In this document: positions 56,291 through 64,000 of the stretch, in pieces
Layout: every line of letters begins with the position of its first letter
Numbering within the stretch: position 1 is the stretch's first letter
Source of the DNA: Dechloromonas sp. HYN0024
GTDB lineage: Bacteria; Pseudomonadota; Gammaproteobacteria; Burkholderiales; Rhodocyclaceae
Direction: 5' to 3'
Length of the DNA: 64,000 bases
Assembly (NCBI RefSeq): GCF_003441615.1
Contig: NZ_CP031842.1
Coordinates: forward strand, 2,798,001 to 2,862,000
Made by a program: the position numbers and the translations under genes
Notes under the pieces: model-generated
Told to the model about the DNA's origin: nothing
Database searches by the model: none
What the model saw: the letters and a program-made list of their open reading frames with translations, nothing else

Positions 56291-57124
56291 TTAATGCTGG
56301 CAACCAGCGCAGTAGAAGGTGCTTCGCCCGCCCTGCCGAATTTGCCGGACGACCCCGCCACAACGCCGGCATGGCTGCCCGGCCCGCCCGTAGACGCCAG
56401 CCTGGATCTGGAACCAGCCAGCACTGCCATCACTATGCACATAGTCACGGATGCTGCTGCCACCAGCGGCAATGGCATCCGACAGGGTGGCGCGAATGGC
56501 GGCGACGAGTTGCCCATAGCGCGCCCGGCTGATCCGGTTGGCCGCCCGCAGCGGCGAAATGCCTGCGCGGTAAAGACTTTCCGAGGCATAAATATTGCCG
56601 ATGCCGACAATCAGGTGGCTATCCATCAGGGTCGGCTTGATCGGCCCACTGCGCTTGGCCATGGCCGAAACCATCCAGTCGACGGTGAAATCGTCGGACA
56701 AAGGCTCGATTCCCTGTGTTGCCAGCAGCGGATGCTGCCCGGCCGCTGCCGGCGGGCCGGCTTGCCAGAGCACGACACCGAAGCGGCGCGGATCGGAAAA
56801 CCGCAGAATCTGGCCAGGCAGGACCAGATCGACATGATCATGCCGGGCCGGCAACTGGCCGTGCGGCACAAAACGCAGATTGCCCGTCATCCCGAGATGG
56901 ACGATCAGACTACCCTCGACATCATCCCGCCGGCAATCGATCAGCAGGTACTTGCCACGTCGGCGAATGGCGGCGATACGGCAACCGGGCAACAGATCGA
57001 TCAACTGGCGCGGAATCTCCTGGCGCAGTTTGGGGACGCGGATTTCCACCCCCTTGATCAAGACACCTTCCAGTTCCGGCGCCAGGCCGCGACGACACAC
57101 CTCTACTTCCGGCAATTCCGGCAT
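56291..57124 (-). CDS. mutM: Formamidopyrimidine-DNA glycosylase MutM
   Basis: 277 residues. The catalytic proline and glutamate are at the start (MPELPEVEVCRRG), and the DNA-binding lysine is in RRRGKYLLID. The C-terminal zinc finger has CRRCGG and FYCAGCQH. The helix-two-turns-helix (SESLYRAGISPLRAANRIS) is intact. It removes 8-oxoguanine. It is divergent from the TPR gene, 101 bp away. Confidence 0.97.
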   Translation of the reverse strand: MPELPEVEVCRRGLAPELEGVLIKGVEIRVPKLRQEIPRQLIDLLPGCRIAAIRRRGKYLLIDCRRDDVEGSLIVHLGMTGNLRFVPHGQLPARHDHVDLVLPGQILRFSDPRRFGVVLWQAGPPAAAGQHPLLATQGIEPLSDDFTVDWMVSAMAKRSGPIKPTLMDSHLIVGIGNIYASESLYRAGISPLRAANRISRARYGQLVAAIRATLSDAIAAGGSSIRDYVHSDGSAGWFQIQAGVYGRAGQPCRRCGGVVRQIRQGGRSTFYCAGCQH

Positions 57125-57225
57125 TGCTTGTTCCTCCGGGCAAACCCCAATAACATCGCAAACTTATCCGATTCCATGCGTTCCAATAAAGCAATTCTTG
57201 CGCAATCCTTGATCGAAAGCCGTCC

Positions 57226-58941
57226 ATGCTACTGAAGCGAATCGCTGCCGCCCTTACCCTCGCCCTGGGACTGACCCACGGCGGCTATGGCCTGGCCGCT
57301 GGCGACGCTGCCGCCAAACCGGCCAGCAAGCGCCCGAACCCGCAAGCCGCCTCGGAGGATCTGCTGGCGCGTACGGTCTTTCAAGCGCTGGTTGGCGAAT
57401 TCGCGCTGCAGCGCGGCGATGCCAAACTCGGCTCCGACGCCTGGACCGATCTGGCCCAGCGCACCCGTGACCCGAAAGTGCTGGCCCGCGCTACCGAGGT
57501 GGCCGGCCAGGCCCGCCAGTTCGATCGCGCCCTCGAGCTTTCCCGACTGTGGCTTGAGGTTGAACCTGACTCAACCCAGGCGCGGCAATCGCAGTCCTCG
57601 CTGCTGATTCTCGCCAAACGCCTCGACGAACTCGCTCCGCAACTGACCCAGTTGCTCGAACAGGACAAGGTCAACCTCGGCACCAACCTCATGCATCTCA
57701 ACCGCATGCTGTCCCGCCACGAGGACAAGAAAGCCGTCCAGTCCCTCGTCGACCGGGTTGCCTCGCCTTATGACAAGTTGCCCGAGGCCCATTTTGCAAT
57801 GGCCCAGGCCGCAGCCAATGCCAACGATAACCTGCGCGCCCTGAACGAAACCGAAAAGGCGCTGCAGTTGCGCCCCGACTGGGAAAGCGCCGCCCTGGCC
57901 CGGGCCCAATTGCAGTCCCGGCTGTCCATCCAGACCGCAATCGACAGCCTGGACCGTTTCGTCAACGCCAACCCGACCGCCCGCGACGCCAGAATGGCCC
58001 TGGCCCGACTGTTCATCAGCGAAAAGCGCTACGACGACGCCCGCCGTCATTTCGACCGCCTGATCAAAGACAACCCGGACAGCCCCGAGCTCATCTACCC
58101 GGTCGCCATGCTGGCCCTGCAACAGGGCGACCTGAACACCGGTCGCAGCCAGCTCGAACACCTGCTCTACACGGATTTCGCCGACAAGAGCAGCATCCAC
58201 TTCTTCCTCGGCCAACTCGACCAGGAACAGAACAAGGCCGACGCTGCCGCCGAACACTTCCGCCAGGTTACGGCCGGCGAACAATATGTCGCCGCTCGTT
58301 CGCGACTAGCCCAACTCCTCCTCCAGCAGGGCAAGATCAACGAGGCTGTCGACCTCCTTCACAACACCCGCGGCGGCACAGCCACCGAACAGTCCCAACT
58401 GGTCCTTGCCGAGTCGCAGATTCTGCGCGAAGCCGGCCGGCACACCGACGCCTACGGCGTTCTCGAAGCCGCCCTCAAGCGCCAGCCAGACAATCCGGAA
58501 CTGCTCTACGAAGCCGCCCTGACGGCAGAACGCATCGGTCAGCCGGCGGCCCTCGAAGGCCACCTCAAGCACCTGCTCAGCCTCAAGCCGGATCACGCCC
58601 ATGCCCTGAACGCCCTCGGTTATTCATGGGCCGACCGCAACATCCGCCTGCCGGAAGCCAACGCCCTGATTGCCAGGGCGCTCAGCCTGATGCCGGAAGA
58701 CCCCTTCATCATGGACAGCATGGGCTGGGTTCTCTACCGCCAGGGCAAACTGGCCGAAGCCTTGAAGACACTGGAGCAGGCCTACCGCATCAAGGCCGAC
58801 CCGGAAATCGCCGCCCACCTGGGCGAAGTCCTCTGGGTACTCAACCGCAAGGATGAAGCCGGCCGCCTTCTCAAGGAAGCCGCCAAAGCCAATCCGGACA
58901 ATGAAGTCCTGGGGGCCGCCGTCAAGAAATTCCGGCCTTGA
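57226..58941 (+). CDS. Secreted TPR protein
   Basis: 571 residues with a signal peptide (LKRIAAALTLALGLTHGGYGLAAG). About ten TPR-like repeats follow (for example SAALARAQLQSRLS, LYEAALTAERIGQPAALEGHL, DSMGWVLYRQGKLAEALKTLEQAYR). TPR scaffolds assemble complexes in the periplasm or outer membrane. It lies directly before lolB and overlaps it by 4 bp, an order typical for betaproteobacteria. The specific partner is not known. Confidence 0.88.
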   Translation: MLLKRIAAALTLALGLTHGGYGLAAGDAAAKPASKRPNPQAASEDLLARTVFQALVGEFALQRGDAKLGSDAWTDLAQRTRDPKVLARATEVAGQARQFDRALELSRLWLEVEPDSTQARQSQSSLLILAKRLDELAPQLTQLLEQDKVNLGTNLMHLNRMLSRHEDKKAVQSLVDRVASPYDKLPEAHFAMAQAAANANDNLRALNETEKALQLRPDWESAALARAQLQSRLSIQTAIDSLDRFVNANPTARDARMALARLFISEKRYDDARRHFDRLIKDNPDSPELIYPVAMLALQQGDLNTGRSQLEHLLYTDFADKSSIHFFLGQLDQEQNKADAAAEHFRQVTAGEQYVAARSRLAQLLLQQGKINEAVDLLHNTRGGTATEQSQLVLAESQILREAGRHTDAYGVLEAALKRQPDNPELLYEAALTAERIGQPAALEGHLKHLLSLKPDHAHALNALGYSWADRNIRLPEANALIARALSLMPEDPFIMDSMGWVLYRQGKLAEALKTLEQAYRIKADPEIAAHLGEVLWVLNRKDEAGRLLKEAAKANPDNEVLGAAVKKFRP

Positions 58942-59510
58942 TATTGCGCCTCGCCCTGCTCCTCGCGGTCAGCCTGCTGACTGCCTGCACCAGCCTGCCG
59001 CCGGCGCCAATGGCCGAGCGCGACACCCTGGGCGATTTTGTCCTCGAGGGACGCTTTGCGCTGCGCGTCTCAATGCCCGGCCAGGCCGCGCAAAACTCAG
59101 GTGGACGCCTGACTTGGACGCACCAGAAAACTGGCGACCGCGTCCTGCTCGCCAGCCCACTCGGCTACGGCCTGGCCGAAATCGAGACCACGCCGGAAAT
59201 TTCCCGTCTGCGCACGGCGGATGGCAGGACACGCGAATCAAGCGACCCCGACACCCTGATTGAAGACGTCACCGGCCAGCGCCTGCCGATCAGCCGGCTG
59301 CCGACCTGGTTGCTCGGCCGCTCGGGTGGCGCGGCGCAGATCACGCGCGACCCCCTTGGCCGCCCGGTCCGTCTGATCGAAGACGGCTGGCAAGTCGATT
59401 ACAGCTTTGAAGATGAGCACCCGGGTGCGCTGCCCGCCCGCCTAACCCTGTCGCGCCCGGGCGAAATCGAATTGCGCCTGCGCATCGAAGCATGGAAGGA
59501 CGGGCAATGA
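58938..59510 (+). CDS. lolB: Outer-membrane lipoprotein receptor LolB
   Basis: 190 residues from a TTG (58938) that overlaps the TPR gene stop. The lipobox is LLTAC. The mature part has the LolB fold segments FVLEGRFALRVS, NSGGRLTWTHQ, LLASPLGYGLAEIE and SRLPTWLLGR. It receives lipoproteins from LolA and inserts them into the outer membrane. Its stop overlaps the ispE start. Confidence 0.93.
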   Translation: MILRLALLLAVSLLTACTSLPPAPMAERDTLGDFVLEGRFALRVSMPGQAAQNSGGRLTWTHQKTGDRVLLASPLGYGLAEIETTPEISRLRTADGRTRESSDPDTLIEDVTGQRLPISRLPTWLLGRSGGAAQITRDPLGRPVRLIEDGWQVDYSFEDEHPGALPARLTLSRPGEIELRLRIEAWKDGQ

Positions 59511-60355
59511 CCGACTGGAACTGGGATAGCGCCTGGCCAGCCCCGGCCAAACTGAATCTTTTCCTGCACGTCGTGGGTCGCCGCGCCGATGGCTATCATT
59601 TGCTGCAAACCGTTTTCCGTTTCATCGACCGGGCCGATACCTTGCGCTTTGCGCCGCGCAGCGATGATCAAATCGTTCTCGCCACGCCGATCCCCGGCGT
59701 CCCCGCCGACACCGACCTGACGGTCCGTGCCGCCCGGCAACTGCAGGAAGCCTCCAGCTGCCGGCAGGGCGTCACCATCCACCTCGACAAGCAGCTGCCG
59801 ATGGGCGGCGGACTGGGTGGCGGCTCCTCCGACGCGGCGACCGTATTGCTCGCGCTGAACCACCTATGGCAAACCGGCCTCGACCGACCCACCCTGGAAA
59901 AGATCGGGCTCAGCCTTGGGGCCGACGTCCCGGTTTTCGTCCATGGTCACAACACCTTTGCCGAAGGCGTTGGCGAGGCGTTTACCGATGTCGCGTTACC
60001 CGCAGCCAGCTACCTGATCCTGCACCCCGACGTTCACGTGCCGACCGCAGCCATTTTCGGCGCGGCCGATCTGAAGCGGGACACCCCGGCCATCAGCCCG
60101 ACCGACTGGCAGCCCGGCCAGGGCCACAACGACCTGGAGCCGGTTGCCTGCACCCGCTTCCCGGCCGTCGCCGACCATCTCGACTGGCTCAAGGGCCACG
60201 CCCCCCAGGCCATGATGACCGGTTCCGGGGCCTGCGTCTTTGCCGCCTTTGCCCGACGCAGCGAGGCCGAAGCCGTTCTGGCCAAGTGCCCGACCGGCAT
60301 GCGGGGCTGGGTTGCCGACGGCCTCGCCGCCCACCCGCTCGCAAAAATTCGCTAA
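59507..60355 (+). CDS. ispE: 4-diphosphocytidyl-2-C-methyl-D-erythritol kinase IspE
   Basis: 282 residues. This GHMP kinase works in the MEP isoprenoid pathway. Motifs are [21 protein letters not shown], the ATP-binding [15 protein letters not shown] and [12 protein letters not shown] near the C-terminus. It overlaps lolB by 4 bp. The tRNA-Gln gene follows 73 bp later. Confidence 0.97.
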   Translation: MTDWNWDSAWPAPAKLNLFLHVVGRRADGYHLLQTVFRFIDRADTLRFAPRSDDQIVLATPIPGVPADTDLTVRAARQLQEASSCRQGVTIHLDKQLPMGGGLGGGSSDAATVLLALNHLWQTGLDRPTLEKIGLSLGADVPVFVHGHNTFAEGVGEAFTDVALPAASYLILHPDVHVPTAAIFGAADLKRDTPAISPTDWQPGQGHNDLEPVACTRFPAVADHLDWLKGHAPQAMMTGSGACVFAAFARRSEAEAVLAKCPTGMRGWVADGLAAHPLAKIR

Positions 60356-60360
60356 AGGGC

Positions 60361-60389
60361 TGGATTTCCCGCCAGAGCTACTGTATTAT
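60361..60389 (+). promoter_or_regulatory. Candidate promoter of tRNA-Gln
   Basis: TATTAT (60384-60389) with TGGATT 17 bp upstream (60361-60366), about 40 bp before the tRNA. The bases after the -10 box are GC-rich (CGCGCC), the discriminator type found at stable-RNA promoters under stringent control. Confidence 0.4.
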
Positions 60390-60428
60390 TCGCGCCTCGC
60401 TCGGACGCGAACCCGTTCGAGCAACCGC

Positions 60429-60505
60429 TGGGGAGTCGCCAAGTTGGTCAAGGCACCGGATTTTGATTCCGGCATTCGAAGGTTCGAATCCTTCTTCCCC
60501 AGCCA
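60429..60505 (+). tRNA. tRNA-Gln (anticodon UUG)
   Basis: A 77-nt cloverleaf. The acceptor arm pairs TGGGGA with TCCCCA, the anticodon stem CCGGA/TCCGG holds the loop TTTTGAT with anticodon TTG, and the T-arm contains GGTTCGAATCC. The 3' CCA is encoded. It lies between ispE and prs, its common position in betaproteobacteria. Confidence 0.96.
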
Positions 60506-60590
60506 AGTTTCCTTCGGGCAGGTCACAAGCCTGCCCAATTTTCATTGTGGCGGGCAAATGCACGTAAGCATGCAAAAAGTCCGGAGGAAC

Positions 60591-61547
60591 ATGGGAATGG
60601 CCTACAACAGCTTGATGGTCTTCACCGGCAATGCCAATCCAAAACTGGCTGCCGACGTCGCAACGCAACTCAATGTCGATCTCGGTCGCGCCAATGTCGG
60701 TCGTTTTTCCGACGGCGAAGTCAGCGTCGAACTGCAGGAACACGTTCGTGGCCGTGACATCTTCGTGCTGCAATCGACCTGCGCACCCTGCAACGACAAC
60801 CTGATGGAACTGCTGGTCATCGTCGACTCGCTCAAGCGCGCCTCGGCCGGCCGTATCACCGCCACCATCCCCTACTTTGGCTACGCCCGCCAGGACCGCC
60901 GTTCGCGCTCCTCGCGCGTGCCCATCGCCGCCAAGCTGGTCGCCAACATGCTCGTCGCCTCCGGCGTCGACCGCGTCCTGACCATGGACCTCCATGCCGA
61001 ACAGATTCAGGGCTTCTTCGACATTCCGGTCGATAACATCTACGCCCTGCCCATCCTGCTCGACGACATCCGCAAGCAGCATTATGAAAACCCGATGGTC
61101 GTTTCGCCCGATCACGGCGGCGTTGTCCGCGCCCGCTCGCTGGCCAAGCGTCTCGAATGCGATCTGGCGATCATCGACAAGCGCCGCCCGAAAGCCAACG
61201 TCTCCGAAGTGATGAACATCATCGGTGAAGTCGACGGACGCACCTGCATTATCATGGACGACATGGTCGACACCGCCGGCACCCTGTGCAAGGCCGCCAC
61301 CGCGCTGAAAGCCAATGGCGCCAAGAAGGTTGTCGCCTACTGTACCCACCCGGTACTGTCCGGCCCGGCCGTCGAGCGCGTGAACAGCTCCGACCTCGAC
61401 GCCCTGGTCGTCACCGATACCATCCCGCTGCGCGACGAGGCTGCTGCATCGCCCCGTATCCGTCAGCTTTCCGTGGCCGAAATCATGGCCGAAACCATTC
61501 GCCGCATCAGCAACGACGACTCCGTCTCGTCGCTGTTCATCGACTAA
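60591..61547 (+). CDS. prs: Ribose-phosphate pyrophosphokinase Prs
   Basis: 318 residues, near the usual 315. It makes PRPP for nucleotide, histidine and tryptophan synthesis. Motifs are [50 protein letters not shown] and the PRPP loop [18 protein letters not shown] sits 6 bases before the ATG. The frame is open upstream over the tRNA but is not used. Confidence 0.97.
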   Translation: MGMAYNSLMVFTGNANPKLAADVATQLNVDLGRANVGRFSDGEVSVELQEHVRGRDIFVLQSTCAPCNDNLMELLVIVDSLKRASAGRITATIPYFGYARQDRRSRSSRVPIAAKLVANMLVASGVDRVLTMDLHAEQIQGFFDIPVDNIYALPILLDDIRKQHYENPMVVSPDHGGVVRARSLAKRLECDLAIIDKRRPKANVSEVMNIIGEVDGRTCIIMDDMVDTAGTLCKAATALKANGAKKVVAYCTHPVLSGPAVERVNSSDLDALVVTDTIPLRDEAAASPRIRQLSVAEIMAETIRRISNDDSVSSLFID

Positions 61548-61603
61548 GTTTTTTTAACCTTCCCGAACTGGTCGCGGTCCGGGAAACCTACTGGAGTATC
61601 ACC

Positions 61604-62209
61604 ATGCAATTTGAACTTAACGCCCAAGCGCGTACGCTGCAGGGAACGGGTGCGAGCCGCCGCCTGCGTCGCGCTGGCACCGTCCCGGGTATCGTCTACG
61701 GTGGCGAAGCTGCCCCGGTAGCCATCGAAACCAACCACAACGAACTGTTGCTCAAGCTGAAGAAGGAAGCCTTCCATTCTTCCGTGATCAACCTCGTGGT
61801 CGATGGCAAGAAGGAACAAGTCCTTCTCCGCGATTACCAGATGCACGCCTACCGTCCGCTGGTTCTGCACATCGACTTCCAGCGCGTCGACGCCACGCAC
61901 GAACTGCACATCAAGGTGCCGCTGCACTTCGTCAACGAAGAAATCGCCCCGGGCGTCAAGCTCAATGGCGGCCTGGTCAACCACGTCATCACCGAAGTCG
62001 ATGTCCACTGCCTGGCCAAGGATCTGCCCGAGTTCGTCGAAGTCGACCTGTCGGCCCTGAAGATCGGTGACAGCATCCACCTCTCCCAGCTCAAGCTGCC
62101 GAACGGCGTCAAGCTCGTTGCCCACGCCACTGACGACGTCGTCGTCGGCATCGTCGGCAAGGGTGGTTCGACCGAAGAAGCCGCTGAAGGCGAAGCTGCT
62201 GCCGAGTAA
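61604..62209 (+). CDS. rplY: 50S ribosomal protein L25 (general stress protein Ctc form)
   Basis: 201 residues: the L25 domain that binds 5S rRNA ([30 protein letters not shown]) plus the C-terminal TL5/Ctc beta domain, ending in an acidic Ala/Glu tail. It follows prs by 56 bp with its own ribosome-binding site (TGGAG). Confidence 0.96.
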   Translation: MQFELNAQARTLQGTGASRRLRRAGTVPGIVYGGEAAPVAIETNHNELLLKLKKEAFHSSVINLVVDGKKEQVLLRDYQMHAYRPLVLHIDFQRVDATHELHIKVPLHFVNEEIAPGVKLNGGLVNHVITEVDVHCLAKDLPEFVEVDLSALKIGDSIHLSQLKLPNGVKLVAHATDDVVVGIVGKGGSTEEAAEGEAAAE

Positions 62210-62231
62210 TTTCCGGCCCCAAGCTGTGATG

Positions 62232-62265
62232 GCCGCCGCTGGCTTTTTGCCGCCGGCGGCTTTTT
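62232..62265 (+). terminator. Terminator between rplY and pth
   Basis: GCCGCCG pairs with CGGCGGC and is followed by five T residues, 23 bp after the rplY stop. It would partly separate rplY from pth. Confidence 0.65.
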
Positions 62266-62278
62266 CATTTTACTGACC

Positions 62279-62857
62279 ATGAACCCACCCCGCCTGATCG
62301 TCGGCCTCGGCAACCCCGGCCCGGAATACGAAGCGACCCGACACAATGTCGGCTTCTGGTTTGTCGACCATCTCGCCGACAAACTGAAGATGGCGCTCGC
62401 CCCCCAGGCCAAGTTCCATGGCAAGGCGGCGCGCAGTGGTGAAACCTGGCTCCTCCAGCCAAGCACCTTCATGAACCGCTCCGGTCAGTCGGTCGCTGCG
62501 CTGGCCAATTTCTACAAGATTCCCGCCGAAGAGATTCTCGTCATCCATGATGAACTTGACCTGCCACCCGGCGGCATTCGCCTCAAGCAGGGCGGCGGCA
62601 ATGGCGGACACAACGGCCTGAAGGATATTCAGGCCAAACTCGGCACGCCGGATTTCTGGCGACTGCGCCTCGGCATCGGCCATCCGCGCACCCTCGGCCT
62701 GTCCCAGCAGGTTGTAGACTTCGTGCTGCACCAGCCGCGCAAGGAAGAACTGCCGGACATTGAACACGCCCTCGCCCGCTGCCTGCTGGCCTGGCCCAAA
62801 CTTGCCGCCGGAGACTTTGCCGGCGCCCAACAACAGTTACACGGTAAAGCCGTCTAG
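62279..62857 (+). CDS. pth: Peptidyl-tRNA hydrolase
   Basis: 192 residues. It recycles peptidyl-tRNA released early from ribosomes. The catalytic histidine is in [13 protein letters not shown], and the other conserved parts are [26 protein letters not shown] and [13 protein letters not shown]. It starts 13 bp after the terminator T-run and is followed by ychF. Confidence 0.97.
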   Translation: MNPPRLIVGLGNPGPEYEATRHNVGFWFVDHLADKLKMALAPQAKFHGKAARSGETWLLQPSTFMNRSGQSVAALANFYKIPAEEILVIHDELDLPPGGIRLKQGGGNGGHNGLKDIQAKLGTPDFWRLRLGIGHPRTLGLSQQVVDFVLHQPRKEELPDIEHALARCLLAWPKLAAGDFAGAQQQLHGKAV

Positions 62858-62882
62858 TTGGCAACCATTTAGGAAAAACCTC

Positions 62883-63974
<1,092 letters not shown>

Positions 63975-64000
63975 CAGGAAGATTAGAATTGGCGCATACA

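Overview
The window is a dense, GC-rich chromosomal segment from a betaproteobacterium. Gene order and protein families (dusB-fis-purH, separate hemC-hemD-hemX-hemY, cysTWA with a periplasmic sulfate binder, lolB-ispE-tRNA-Gln-prs-rplY-pth-ychF, an AlgZ/AlgR pair) fit the order Rhodocyclales, for example a Dechloromonas/Azonexus-like organism. That placement is inferred from gene content; no search was run. Nearly all genes are housekeeping and packed into short operons whose start and stop codons often overlap.

Layout. 0-6.2 kb (+): end of dusB, fis, purH, a small Excalibur-type secreted protein, purD, a membrane diguanylate cyclase, hemF. 6.3-10.2 kb (-): hemC-hemD-hemX-hemY. 10.2-14.6 kb (+): a periplasmic thioredoxin-like protein, a methyltransferase, a secreted charged repeat protein, pepN. 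14.6-15.7 kb: a 41-residue basic protein and an AT-richer island with two unrecognised genes. 15.7-18.0 kb (-): a glutaredoxin-like membrane protein and the algZ/algR pair, divergent from argH. 20.1-21.9 kb: an OsmC-like gene followed by an IS1111-type (IS110 family) insertion sequence. 21.9-29.4 kb (-): hemA-prfA-prmC-grxD, preceded by the sulfate importer sbp-cysT-cysW-cysA. 29.5-34.7 kb: a Pal-like lipoprotein, a barrel protein, a DUF1345 protein, amtB with NtrC-like sites, mltA. 34.7-40.3 kb: an ATPase, a Nudix-ThiE fusion, yacG, zapD, coaE, a SPOR protein, TrpB2. 40.5-47.2 kb: a DOMON-like protein with a NamZ-type muramidase, a large hybrid sensor kinase, a Tat-exported flavoprotein. 47.2-54.2 kb: ftsX-ftsE-ftsY, divergent from an M16 protease pair, rsmD, coaD, a ferredoxin. 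54.3-64 kb: a dynamin-like GTPase, mutM, a TPR protein, lolB, ispE, tRNA-Gln(UUG), prs, rplY, pth, ychF.

Tetrapyrrole synthesis is strongly represented: hemA, hemC, hemD, hemX, hemY and hemF occupy three separate loci. Envelope and cell-wall functions (MltA, NamZ-like, SPOR, ZapD, FtsEX, LolB, Pal-like) are the second theme.

The most notable signal is the insertion sequence at about 20516-21876. It has 14-bp perfect subterminal inverted repeats and a short left end. Its 240-bp right end can fold into two internal-loop hairpins. The loop strands carry short matches to the insertion site (a bidirectional terminator between osmC and grxD) and to the element's own two ends. This is what a programmable IS110/IS1111 guide RNA (bridge RNA or seekRNA) would look like, with donor and target guides that can be read by eye. 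Joining the two ends would also create a plausible sigma-70 promoter.
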